NCBI GenBank assembly: GCA_905183005.1 | Contig: CAJJDO010000091.1 | Location: 124,001 to 188,000, forward strand | Length of the DNA: 64,000 nt | Direction of reading: 5' to 3' | Source: Paramecium pentaurelia | Taxonomy: Eukaryota; Ciliophora; Oligohymenophorea; Peniculida; Parameciidae | In this document: positions 24,344-36,555 of the stretch, piece after piece | Numbering within the stretch: position 1 is the first letter of the stretch | Layout of the letters: every line of letters begins with the position of its first letter | The notes under the pieces: model-generated | What the model saw: only the letters and a program-made list of their open reading frames with translations | What the model was told of the DNA's origin: nothing | Databases searched by the model: none | Program-made: the position numbers and the translations under genes

Positions 24344-24720
24344 TGAAAATATAATTCATTTTTATTATTATCATTTTCATTTTGGAATTGAATCATAATC
24401 AATTTGTATACTTAAAATATCATAAGCTGAAATTATCTTTATGTTTGTTTATTATTATAGGAATGAAAAAACATTTAGATCATTTTTTATTTTTAAAGTA
24501 AATTTAGATTAATAAAAAGGCATTTCATTTTAAATAAAATACATTTAACAAGATATAAAAAATAAGATTCAGAGATTTACTATGAAGAAAGTTGCGAATT
24601 ATATATATATATAACAAATATATTATGTTAAAAAAAGAAAATTAATCACAGTAAATTTCTAACTTTAAATTAATTAGTAATTCTTATAAATAATAATAAA
24701 ATTATAATGAGAAATTCTAA
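24344..24720. other. Intergenic, nothing seen
   Basis: AT-rich spacer between convergent genes with no coding frame or RNA recognised. Confidence 0.5.
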
Positions 24721-26013
24721 TCAAATGTTTTAACTTGTGAATATATAAGTCAAACAACCTATTAATTTATTGAAATATTCAATGTTTAAATTTTCATTTG
24801 GACCATGTGCATTTGAATCAGGAGCTAGAACTCCTAATATTAAAAATTCAGATTCAGGATATAATTAATATAAAGAATTTAAAAATGGAATTGATGCTCC
24901 CTCATGAAACATTCTCATTTCATTTCCAAAATATTCTATTGAAGCCTCATTCAAAATATTTTTAAGTTCCTTACTAAATGACTTTACAGCTAAACCTGTT
25001 TTTGCTTATATGATTTCAACTTAACTCCATTAAGTTGTTAATAATTGTACTAGTTATTGAGAAGCCTCTTAAGCATCCTTATTTGGAGGTAATCTCATAG
25101 AAATTCTTATTATTAATTCATCATTATCTTAATCCAAATCTTCTAAACCACCTATATAAGATACAGATGGTTTCCAAGCTCTATTGATATATTATTAAAC
25201 ATGATCAGATTCCATTTTTTAGCAAGTCATTGGAAATTCTAGAGGAACAAGCTAGGCTGTTGTTTAACATTCCTCAAGGCTACTTTTTGGTATAATAGTT
25301 TAAAATTGTGAATTAACTTCCCCTGTTAGTGAATCTTCTAATTTATTTAACAAAATTCTTAAATATTAGAATGGATTAATAGTTTAGAATACTTTAATAT
25401 CAAATGTAATTGCTCCTCTCATTGAATTAGTAATCCATAATCTATCATAATCAACAATTCCTGAATCTATTGCAATCATAAGATCTATTTTTGATATATT
25501 TAACATTTTTATGTATTAAATTAATTAATGACTTCCACTTTCCTCCTCTCCTTCTACAATTAGATAACAATCATGATAATTTTATTTGAATTCTTTTAAT
25601 GCTTTAATTGCTGAAATAATTGCATAAGGTACACAACCATCATCTGCGGATCCTCTTCCATAAAGTCTATTGTTCTCTATGATTGGAGTAGTTGGACCGT
25701 ATTTCCAACCAACAAAATGAGGTTATTTATCATAATGTCCATAACATAAAATTGTTTTATTTTGTTTTTAATTTCCAAATATTTTAATAGAAATACAATT
25801 TGGAGAATTTGGAATTTACAATATTTAGATTTCTTTTTGTATTTCAATAGTTTCATTTTCAATCCATTTAATAATATGATTACAAGCTTCTTCAAGTAAT
25901 TTATTTTATTACCATTAATTATCAAACTATGGACTCAAATTAGGTATTCTTATAAAATTTGATAATGAAGGAACTATGGATTATTCTGAAAACTATTTGA
26001 TGAAATGTCTCAT
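24721..26013 (-). CDS. M20 family dipeptidase (CNDP-like)
   Basis: Single exon, 430 aa. Metal-site motifs of the M20 family are visible: YGHYDKQP (His-x-Asp), LYGRGSADDG (Asp), EGEEESGS (Glu-Glu) and IDSG (Asp), with a late His in APDSNAHGPNENL. 'GHYDVQP' and 'GRGxxDDKG' are typical of carnosinase/cytosolic nonspecific dipeptidase. It would cleave dipeptides in the cytosol. No signal peptide is seen (MRHFIKQFSEQS). It is convergent with the small lipid-anchored gene. Confidence 0.88.
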
Positions 26014-26143
26014 TAAATATTTGTTATATAATTATATATTAATAATTAATTCTTTATTTAGTAGCAAAATATCTTTTTGAATTAATAATCTAAAAATATA
26101 TTATTGTCATTTGCATCTTCTTTAAATAAATTTTTTGTAATTC

Positions 26144-27211
26144 ATGGTATTGCTAATAATTATAGTAAGTTGCTATTTAGGTTTTGGATTGAAATTTCAT
26201 TATTTAGCATCTTAATGTCCTTGTTCAGAGTACTCTTACAAAATCTGCGATCATTTTATTAAATGTTCATGGAATGGGGAATTTTGTCAAGATTTGCAAT
26301 GTCAAAATTTGAATTAAACTCTTTGTTAGGGAGATTAAACCAATTATTAGTGCAAATGGAATTAGAAATTTGAAGAATGTGAAGACTTTGATTATTAAAA
26401 TTGTGATGATATAAGTGAAAAATCTGATTGCTTCAATTCTTACATTAATAATTTTAGTTGCTCATGGACAAGTAATGAATCATGTGAGAAATTTGATTGT
26501 TTAATTGATAAATAATGCCCGATTTAAAAATGCTCATTTATAAATGGTATTTGTTCATATCCAACAAATGAATTAAATTGCTCAGCTATACCTATAGATT
26601 AATGTAATTCTACCTATAATGGAAAAGGACTATTTTGTTATTTAAATGATTTTGGGAAATGTAAATTATTTGATAACTCAAAATTGATATGTCCTTAATA
26701 TTATGATTCTTAGAGTTATTGCAAAGAATATCATTGCATTTATGAAAATAATATGTGTAAAGAGAAGTAATGTACTGACATAAAATTAGAACAAGAATGT
26801 TAATATACTTTGACAAATTAAACATTGATAACAACTTGTTTTTGGTCAAATAATTCATGTTAAGAAGTTTAAGAAAATAATCTATTTAATTTTTCTAAAG
26901 ATGATTGTTAAATTAACACTTATTTCACATACAGCTGGTCTGAAAATTATGATTGCGTAAAATGTAGTTTATTAAAAGAAGAAGAAAGTTCATAGGTTTT
27001 GTTGATTGTTCTTGGTACAACTATTCCTATATTTTGTATATTTACTTGCTTTATGATTTGGTGGTGTAAGAAAAAACAAAAATTTTGTTTTAAGGGAGAT
27101 ATTAAAGAAACAAGAAAAAGTTATTAAGAGGAAATTCAAAAGGATGAGAAAAAATAATTAGATAATAATTTTACTGAAAGATATTTACCCTAATAAAAAC
27201 CAGATTATTGA
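26144..27211 (+). CDS. Cysteine-rich type I membrane protein
   Basis: Single exon, 355 aa. A hydrophobic leader (MVLLIIIVSCYLGFG) is followed by about 250 residues dense in Cys with repeating C-x-W-x-x-x-x-x-C units (CSWNGEFCQ, CKWNQKFEEC, CSWTSNESC, CFWSNNSC) and several N-x-S/T sites. One transmembrane span (VLLIVLGTTIPIFCIFTCFM) is followed by a basic-then-acidic cytosolic tail of about 65 aa. This layout is common among ciliate surface Cys-rich proteins, but the ligand or role is unknown. It is divergent from the M20 peptidase gene (130 bp). Confidence 0.75.
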
Positions 27212-28017
27212 ATATGAATATGGATATGAATAATATATATTAAATATTTCAAATTTATCAAATAATATTATTTTTTCCATAATCTTAAAAAAAGCACGAT
27301 TTGTAAACTAAATTAAAATAATAATTGAAAAAAACCTATCGAAATTTAAAGAAGTAGACTATTCTTATAGAATTCTATAAGCATATATAGGTTAAAATTA
27401 TGAAAGAAATTTCCAGATTATTAATAAATTTTAATAAAATAACTTATTTTTTATTAAATAATACTATTTTATTTAAAAGTATATTATAAGGTTTTTATAA
27501 AATAGTAATTTGATTAAAAATACAAATAAGTATATTTTGCAAAAAATGATTGAGATACCATAAATTCATAAAATAATTATTATTTGAACTTAAAAAATAA
27601 AAATTATCATAATAAGTGATTGTAAAAATTGGTTTTTTATTTATATTAAATCTATTCATAATTTATGTATAGTTATAGTTTTTATTATTTACATAATATA
27701 ATATAATATGATATGATAATATAAGTAAATAGGCTATTGTAAATATTATAATACTTAGATATTTGATGATTTTAATATAAAATTAGAATATCTTTAATTA
27801 ATAATTTTTGAAAATACATAAACATATATGCTCAACTTTGGTTTATAATGTGAATTAAAATATTGTTAAAAAGAACTAATTATGAAATTTAATTAATTAA
27901 ACATTCTTGAGAATAATTTTGATTATAACTGTCTCCTCTAATTATGAGATTGACAATATTTCAAAATTGTTACACATTGGAACAGCACCACATTAATTTG
28001 ATATATAGAAATCATAT
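27212..28017. other. Intergenic, nothing seen
   Basis: About 800 bp of extremely AT-rich sequence with poly-A/T runs. No gene, RNA or repeat recognised. Confidence 0.5.
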
Positions 28018-29284
28018 TCAATTTAATTTTACTTTTTTCTTTTCTTCAGCAAGTTCAAATTTTATTATATCTTCAAAATCTATTTCTTGTTTATTTCTTT
28101 GATCTCTTGATGGAGAAGACTATTAAGGCTTAGACATATTTCTCTCATCTCGCACAACCTTTTATAGTTTCTATGTAGTATTAGATGATGGTCTCATTTA
28201 TTGTTTTTCAAGTCTTTGTTATTGTAATCTCATTTCATTCTTTAAAAGTGTTTCATGAAATTCCTTTTCAAATTAGGGCATTTCATTTGGTTAACATGCT
28301 TTAGGTTCCTATTTGAAAAAATCATGATTCAAAGCTTAAATTGCATTTAACCTTTTATTTGGATCTAAGATTAGAAGATGATCTATTAGATCTAAAGTTA
28401 CTTAATCAATTTATTTATTTAGTGCTTGACAAACATCTTTAATATGTTTAACCAATAATCTTTCATAATTTCTTCTTGGTTTAAACTCTTCCCATTATCT
28501 CAAATTAACACAATTAGACCAATTTTATTCTGTAGCACTCCCACACAATTCATAAATCCTTTCCATTTATCTAAACTCAATATCTCCTTTGAAAAGTACT
28601 TCTCCTGTAATCAACTCAGCAAAAATACAACCAAGACTCCACATATCAATTTAAGTGTTATAATTAGTTTAACCTAAAAGCAATTCAGGGGCTCTATACC
28701 ATAAAGTCACTACTTTATAAGTATATTTTGGATTATTCACATTTGATAGTGTTCTGGCTAAACCAAAATCAGCCAGAGTCACTTATCCCTTATTATTCAT
28801 AAGAATGTTGGCACATTTCAAATCCCGATGAATAATTTTGCTTTCATGAAGATATTTAACTCCCTCTAAAAGCTATTTAAAAATGCATTTAATTTGTGGT
28901 AGTGTAAAGATATTTCTTAATCTATGAAGACCTGCAAAATCATGATCATAATAGTCAAAAACTAAAAAGGTAGATCCTCTAAAATTATTTCTAAAAGAGG
29001 CTTTGCTTATAATTATCTCTCTTAATCTTAAAATATTTTTATGATTCATAATTTTCAATAATTTGATCTCTCTTATTGCAGTGATTGGAAATCCTTAAAA
29101 TATGCTTTACAATAATACCTTCAGCCATTATTTTTTAATCCTTAGTATCAATTTTCTTTAGAGCCACAAAATCATTGGTTTTTAGACATTTTGCCTTATA
29201 CACTTTACCATAAGTACCAGATCCAACTTCTCCAATTACTTTATAGTACTTATTAACATTTTTGGTTCTACAAGAAACTTGCAT
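28018..29284 (-). CDS. PITAIRE cyclin-dependent kinase (CDK9/12/13-like)
   Basis: A 25-nt intron splits the cyclin-binding helix; removing it gives GFPITAIREIKLLK and about 413 aa. Other motifs: GSGTYGKVYKA loop, VALKKI lysine, HRDLKCANILM, DFGLART, and VVTLWYRAPELLLG with the activation Thr. PITAIRE with a short 'NNxGQ' loop is the hallmark of transcriptional CDKs that phosphorylate the RNA polymerase II C-terminal domain. The tail of about 90 aa after the domain is Q/K/R-rich. The exact subclass is uncertain. It is 300 bp from tRNA-Leu. Confidence 0.88.
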
Positions 29285-29584
29285 TTTATAAATAAATTAT
29301 TTATTATTTTATGTAGTGATCTTTTAATGTTAAACTTTTATTGATAAATAATAAATGATATTTTAGTATTGTTATTTGTTAATATAAAATATGTATATAA
29401 ATAATTGTAAGGTGTATATGAAAATGAATAATTATATATCTTAAGTAATGCATTCAGATCTGAATGATAAAAATTAGAATAAAAATAATCTAAATTTCAA
29501 TTATTACAACATAGAATATTTCATTAAATTAGCTTAATCATTTTTTTTGTGAAAAAAATAATGTAATTTTTAAATAAAAAATTA
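29285..29584. other. Intergenic, nothing further seen
   Basis: Spacer between the CDK and the tRNA, apart from the terminator listed separately. Confidence 0.5.
29576..29581 (-). terminator. Pol III terminator of tRNA-Leu
   Basis: A run of six T on the minus strand begins four bases past the tRNA 3' end. RNA polymerase III stops at such runs. Confidence 0.7.
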
Positions 29585-29665
29585 TGTTGACAGCGAGATT
29601 TGAACTCGCGCCCTTGCGGATTGGAGCCTAAATCCAACGCCTTAGACCAACTCGGCCACATCAAC
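29585..29665 (-). tRNA. tRNA-Leu (anticodon UAG)
   Basis: 81 nt on the minus strand with a full cloverleaf. The acceptor GTTGATG pairs with TGTCAAC (two G-U pairs) and the discriminator is A. The D-arm has GGCCGAGTTGGTC, and the anticodon stem TTGGA/TCCAA encloses loop TTTAGGC, so the anticodon is TAG. A long variable arm (TCCGCAAGGGCG) is typical of Leu. The T-arm is CGAGTTCAAATCTCG. It reads CUA codons. No intron and no encoded CCA. Confidence 0.95.
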
Positions 29666-29977
29666 TTTGTTATTAATAAACCAAAAGTTTAACTAATGAA
29701 GATTAGCATCAATCTAAGATATAAATATTATTTCTAGATATTTTGATAATATTATATTCTAATTACATTTTAATAACATAATAACATCTTAATTTATCAT
29801 ATAAAAACAATATATCTAATTTTCATAAATTGTCTCTATGAAAATAAATTATAACAAAAAAGTAGAATTATTAATAAATAAATCTTTGAGATATATTCTT
29901 TTTTTTGTTTATAATAAATATAATTCAAGTAGATTGTATATAAATATAAAAAAAAGATAAGAAATATTTTGCTATAA
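29666..29977. other. Intergenic, nothing seen
   Basis: AT-rich spacer; an open frame from 29836 on the minus strand is out of frame with the BTB gene's true reading. Confidence 0.5.
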
Positions 29978-31002
29978 TCATTAGTAGAAATATTGTGTAT
30001 AATTTCTAACATAGTCATCTGAATCTGATTCTTCAAAATCATCAACCACAAAATGAACTTTTCTTCCTTTCCTTATTTTTTTCTGATGTAAATTTTTAAA
30101 TAATTTTGTCATCAAACCAGGCATTCTTGTTATTTCTTATTCTAAATTAGGATTTAATTTATGGATTTTATCAAATTCATCTATAAACATAGAATTAGTT
30201 TTTTCTAAAAGAGGTTAAGATATAATATTTGAGTGTTTCTCTACAAATAACAATATATATAAAATATTGCTACTATCCAATTTTGAAATGATATCTTCTT
30301 CACATTTTTATTTTAAGTCTGTAATTAAATATTCATCAGCTAGTAACATTAAATCACAAGTATCTTCTATCTCTTCTGGGAACTGAATTAAAAATAAAAA
30401 CATAAAAGTACTTCTTTCCAATACCCGCAATATATCCATTATAACATGACTTTAAATAATTCAGGTTTGCTATGTTCGACCTTAACTAAAGTTTAATTAC
30501 TTTCACTCATATTTGAAGAAAACATCCCATTAAACTTTGGTGATCTACAAGCCAAAATACATTTATGCAAAGGTATTGGCTTTGAATTAACAAATCATAA
30601 TACATCTTCTTTATTAATTTAAATCAGGATATCACTATGACTACCTAGTATAAACAACCCTTAGAATGAAGTTTTTAAAGGATTTTATGCCATTTATGAA
30701 AACTCTGTTGTATGTATTACCTTGACTAAACATGAAGTCATGATACTAGTTTCAGGCTTATAATAAAATTTTAAATATACTCTAATATCTCTGCCTAAGG
30801 ATTAAAATCTGAGCATCTTGTAATTGAGACCTGTAATCCCACAGAATTCAAAACTATATGATAAAAATGTTCTTGGTTTAATAATGGGAAGCTTGATAGA
30901 ATTGTTCTTGATCATGATGACTTGATTCTTAGAGAAGTTCAAAAGATCTTCACCTGCCTCAAATATGATATCTAATTATTCAGAACCTTTCTTTTTCAAC
31001 AT
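29978..31002 (-). CDS. BTB/POZ domain protein
   Basis: Introns of 24 nt (covering an in-frame TGA) and 29 nt give 323 aa. The first about 115 residues form an unrecognised mixed domain. Then comes a BTB fold: GSHSDILIQI, PIPLHKCILACRSPKFNGMF, a V-x-V-E-H strand, MLQWIYCG and a BACK-like helix set (DLMLLADEYLITDLKQKCEE). The C-terminal tail is basic then acidic (ESDSDD). BTB proteins dimerise and often act as CUL3 ubiquitin-ligase adaptors; whether this one does is unknown. Confidence 0.8.
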
Positions 31003-31686
31003 CAAATTATTTCTTTTATAATATTAATTATAATTGATAGATATTAGGTTTTTTATTATCATACTTAAATAATGAGGGAATATGAATATAAATGAAATAA
31101 AATCATTGAATAAGAAAAAAGATAGTATTAAAATAATAAATCTTTAGTTGTTTTAATATTAATAAGTTGGATGATATGTAGAATCAATATTAAATATAGT
31201 AAGTTAATTCTAAGTATAAGTTATAGTTTACTTGAAATTCTTTAAAGGTATTTTGATGGCATGATAGCATTATATTATAAAAATCAATAAGTAAATATCA
31301 TTTTCAAGATGAACTCTGTTAATTTTTATTTTCTATAAGTAGTTTCTCTATCAATTCATCTATAATATTTTAAATCATATTAATTAGTTTTATCTTTTAT
31401 GCCATACATTATGACTTTTAAGTTGAATCTCTTAGAATTTATATCCATTTAATGTATGTATAACTTTGATGATAGTAAATACATAGTAATATTCAATTAT
31501 GGATGTATATAATATTTGTACTCATATAATTGTTATGTATATTATTAGAGTCTATTGTATTAATGGGTCATTGTTTTGATGAACCGACATCATTATTTTT
31601 TGTGTGAGACTCTAAATATTTCTGACATGAATTTGATTTAATTTGGTTGGCGTAATTTATATTATATAATTATGCAAGAATAAGGT
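31003..31686. other. Intergenic, nothing seen
   Basis: AT-rich spacer between divergent genes; only a 30-codon open frame near 31080. Confidence 0.5.
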
Positions 31687-33477
31687 ATGTGTTGTGATGG
31701 AACTAGGTTTTTTGTAGGTAATACACTTAAAGCACCATAGGTGATATTTCGCAAGACTGTATCAATTGATGTTTGTATGATTTATGTTCTAATAAGCAGA
31801 AAGTCCAGAATAGAAAGAACAATACTTCAAAGAATCTAAATTAACAGTGTCATTTTCTTCTCCTCCGAACTCAGGATGTGAGAATTGTATTCCTGATGAG
31901 GAAGTAATATCATATTACATTCCAGAAGATAATCAGTCTTATACAAGCTACAAACAGGTTCGTTTCTCTGAACCAACAGATAAGTATTAAAGTAAAGGTA
32001 TACAAGTAGAACTGCAAATATTACCTAATAAAAATACAGGAGACAACGTTCCATCCCAATACCTGAAAAAGTGTAGGAGGATTTAATTGGAGAGACTTCA
32101 TAACTTTCTCCTAATTTGAAGGGCCAAATGGATTTGTAAGATAGATAATAGGGATATTAGACAACAAATGTATATCAAGAAATAGAAAACCAATTTAATT
32201 TCAATGCGTTATCTCTATAAAATAGTTTTTGTTGCAAAACAATTTCATCTTATGAATAATTGGATTAAGTAAATCAAATGGCAGATGAATTAGTAAATAT
32301 TGTTAAGAATTATTTAAATGATATACCATATAATTGTTGTAATGAAAAACATTTTACTTTTGATGAACAAGAAGATGAATATAGAAATAGATTTATTTTA
32401 TAACAAAAAGTCTTAAAAGTATGTGTTATGTTAAATGTAGAAAGCATTGGAACATTTAAATTTCAAAATGAATCTAACTTTATGTTCTCCTATTTCAAGA
32501 ATATCAGCAACATCTCCTCATTTTGAAGATTTGCATATTAATGTAAAAGACTTATAAAATAAAATTGAAGAAATAACTGATTAGAATGATCTTCTTAAAG
32601 ATAAATTAGAGATATAAGAATCTAAATTATTAGATTAATATGATTAAATAAAATAATTACGTATAAAAATACTAGAATTAGAATTAGAAAATAGTAGTAT
32701 AAAAGATGAATATGATAAATAATAAAAGAGTACTAAAAATTTAAATGAATAAATAAATTAATAAAGAAATTAATTAGAGGAATATGTTAAAACTTTATAA
32801 TGTTAATAATTGAAAATATAATAATTAGAATAAATAGTAGAAAAATAATAAAAGATTAACAAATAAACAAATTAAACTTTAAATATTAATTTGAATTAAT
32901 TTAATAAACCTGGAAGAAGACATACCAATTCGTTCCATGAAGTATGTTCCTCACCAAATGGTAATAAATTAGTAATTGTAAACAGCAGTACTAATAGTTC
33001 TTAATAATCTCCTAAAAATCTATAATTATCCAATAATCATAAAATCTAACTTTTAGATGACACAACTTATTTTGGATCTATATTAAATGATAAGAAATAA
33101 GGATATGGTAATCTTAGAAAAGGAGATAAGAAATTATATATGGGTAATAATGAAATTATTAAATTTAGGATTTTGGAAAGATGATAATTATAATGGGTTT
33201 GGACATTTAAATAATGAAAATATTGAAGAAGGTATGATAGATGTGAATAATCTTGATAAAATTGGAAATAAGTGGATTAATTATTAAGGAGAATTTTAGG
33301 ATGGATTATTTCATGGATATGGAATATGGACATTTAGTGATAATTCTAGATTTCATGGTATGTTTCAATTAGGAAAAGCAAATGGAAGAGGGTAAATGTA
33401 TATATTTTTCAATTAGTACTTATTATACAAATCTTAATACTATCACAGGAATTTGGAAATTAAATATTAAAATTTGA
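31687..33477 (+). CDS. Coiled-coil protein with C-terminal MORN repeats
   Basis: Five introns (22, 23, 22, 25 and 25 nt) give 557 aa. It starts MCCDGTRFF, so two early Cys might be palmitoylated. The first 240 residues are S/P/Q-rich and probably disordered. Residues about 260-400 form a coiled coil (KDLQNKIEEITDQNDLLKDK and onward). The C-terminal 130 residues hold MORN-like units with Y/F-x-G and G-Y/F-G cores: FGSILNDKKQGYGNL, FWKDDNYNGFGHL, YQGEFQDGLFHGYG, FHGMFQLGKANGRG. MORN repeats bind membranes or cytoskeleton. It ends 16 bp from the convergent methyltransferase gene. Confidence 0.8.
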
Positions 33478-33493
33478 TTCATAATTTATAATA

Positions 33494-35768
33494 TCATATC
33501 TTTATAAATGTATGATAATTTTTATGACTTGTAGCAACATAACATTTCCAATCATCTTTCTTAAAAGCATAACATTCTTCACAAAAATAAAATCCAAAAC
33601 AATTTTCACATTTATAAACACATCCTCCCTTTTCTAATTCACATCCTTAACATTTATAAGTTTTCTTAGAGAAATTCTACACTTCATATATTGGTTCAAA
33701 TCGATGATCTGCTTTATGTCTTGGACCATTTAATTCAGATTAAGATCTAGAAAAAAAACAATTTTAACCTACATAATATATAAATATTATTACATAAACT
33801 AAAATTAGTACATTATTTGCAAATAAATTAAACACCTAAAATAGGTTTCTAAAAACATCCATTACATTTTGCATCATGACATGGTATACCTTCAGCAAAA
33901 GTAGGTAATTCAATAACCTTAAAATCATGATCCTTATGAGTTGAATCTCCTGATTAAAGTAAAATATCAAAACATGCTTCACAACAATCATAATTATCAC
34001 ATGTTATACATTCAAATCTTGGACCCCAAATAGGATTTTAATCACATCTATTACATTAATGATATTAATGTAACACTTCTTCTTCAGCCTTATTAGCTAA
34101 AAAGAACATTTCATTCTCATTTAATTCTCCTTCACTTATCTTTTTATTATAACATTCTTAACAAATATCAAAATTAGCTATCTTTTTAGATTTGTATCTA
34201 CATATTCCAGGTTACAATGCAATACTACATATATTGCAACTTATTTAAACTAACCATTTTTAATATGTTTCTCCCAATTAATTACCTATAGAAAACCATC
34301 CATGTCTAAGATTATTGTTTCTAGCAAATATTTCAACTTTTTTAGCTCCAGGCATCATTAATTCTATGATTTCATACATCTCTATAGGTTTCTATGATTT
34401 ATTTCTTACTGGACTGAAAATTATATTATTAGATATTTTAGAATGATATTCTACATGTTCACCTGGAGGACATTTATATCTATTAAATATTCCATAATAT
34501 AATACCCAACTAAACATATTTCAAAAGAATGCATAAAATAATATCCTGTAGAAAGATACACATTATTCCCTTAAGGATTTAATTTAACCCAAATAATTTG
34601 ATCTACAATCTCATATCCCCATTTACTAGCCATTTCATATGCTATATTTAATTATGTATTTAAAATCCAAAGAAACAAAAATCCTTTCTTACTCAATTTC
34701 TCAATTTTAATATCCATAATCTCTTAATTACTCATTGTATTGTAATCAAGTGAGAATTTACTATTAGTAAACATAAATGATGAATCATTCTATTAACCTC
34801 CTTTAATTCTCCAAGGTGGATCCATCAAAACAACTTAATAGAATATTAATATTGAATACCATCAAATCCACCCACTTTTTCAACTAAAAAGTCTAAATTA
34901 AAATATCTTATATCACAATTAATATAAGACTTAACTTCCCCCAATTTAGATAGAATTTCTTAATTTTCAATTCCTAATAATTTTAAATTTCTTTTGGTTT
35001 CAAAATCTGTTCCATCTTCTGTTAGAATACGAATTTACTCTTCTTCTGGTTTCATCTCATCATCCTATTATTTGCCTTCACTTATTTATCCAGTTGAATA
35101 TTCTGGATTTGGATTTGATAATTATTTAAGTTCTGCTGCAGATATGGGAATGTCTATAAGATATGATCATATAATACCTTAAAATATCTTTACATAAACA
35201 TTTTTGAATAGTTCTTTTACAAGATTTTCTTATTCACTTCCTTAAGCTAAGATCTATTTTTATTCATAAGATTTCTTGAATATTTTATTTACTCTTTTCA
35301 ATATAAGTCTTCTTTTATATTATTCTTCATCTGATGAATCTTCAATATCTAAACGTTTATGTGTTCTTTTAAACTTTTTGGACTTCTTGGCTTTTATTTT
35401 TGGATCAAAATCTGATGAGTTATCAGATTCAAAGACCAATTATTGGCATGATATTGTTTATTATTTGATCAAAGTTGGTTCTTGAACTTGCTGAACTTCT
35501 TCACGAGGAGGAGTCTACAGTTCAACATTCTTCTTTTTATAACTTTGCTTATTCTAAATGACTTTTTTCTATTAAATTTATGGAATAGGTTGAATTGCTA
35601 AGACTTTAAAAAGTACTAAATACTTGGACCGCCAGTTTGCTTACGTTCCCGCTTATTGTACACTAGATTATCAAGATTGATCTATTTTAATCCAGTCTTT
35701 TGTTTTTAGACATTTTTTAAACCATCCTAGATAAGTCTAACATCACTGCTCTTTTCTTAGTCAGTCAT
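33494..35768 (-). CDS. MT-A70 family adenine methyltransferase fused to ZZ-type zinc fingers
   Basis: About 700 aa with several short introns. Residues about 1-250 are charged and low complexity. Then comes an MT-A70 domain: VVLMDPPWRIKGG with the catalytic DPPW, LFLWILNT, DQIIWVKLNP and a conserved end VEIFARNNNLRHGWFSIGNQ. After it lie at least three Cys-rich units, the clearest CNRCDQNPIWGPRFEC ... CDNYDCCEAC ... HKDHDF and CQGC ... CENCFGFYFCEEC, which match ZZ fingers. The family makes N6-methyladenine in RNA (METTL3) or, in ciliates, in DNA (MTA1/AMT). DPPW suggests catalysis; RNA or DNA as target is undecided. Start ATG 35768 follows an in-frame splice (26 nt). Confidence 0.85.
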
Positions 35769-36555
35769 TAATTTTTAATTTTTTTTTTATTCAATCCTCA
35801 CTCAGAACCATTACAAATATTTATAAATAAAATAATTGCAATCATAGACATTTTACTTTCCTTAGGTTATTATTATTAATGTCTTTGTCAAATTTATCAT
35901 AACATGTAAATCCAAACAGAAAATCATCCCATTTTGGCTCTAAATTAAATCATAAATTTAAACTCATACACACATAACAGAATAACAATATCACAATAAT
36001 TCAATCTCAAATCTATATGAGGAATGCATATTAATCATACATAAATCAACTAATTCATACTCTTTATTTGTTTCAAAATCAGAGTATCTTATTTAATACT
36101 CTAATTTGAAATAATTCCATATATACATATTTAGTAATCATTCTCTCTTTATAATCTATATTATATCATATCTATTTTGAATACTGAAACAATATGCCTT
36201 CAAATAACTAAAGAAGGATATTGCATTAATATAACTGAAATAATTCAACATAATTACTACACAAAAGAATTACATATATTTTAGAAACAAGTATTTTATA
36301 ATTCATAACATTTGAAATTAAAGATCAAATGGATTATTTAAGTATTTATATAAATATATATATTTAATATTTAATTTTTTCAACCTTTATATATTAAATT
36401 AAAATTAAAATATTTTATATTATCCATTAACTATTTTATAATATCTAAGAAATTATAGATATTGTATTTTTATGTATTTTTTATAATATAAATAAATAGA
36501 TCTTTCTATCTTATATGATATGAGAAGCTCTTTGTATATAAAATATCATATAAAT
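35769..36555. other. Intergenic, nothing seen
   Basis: AT-rich spacer of about 790 bp; no gene or RNA recognised. Confidence 0.5.
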
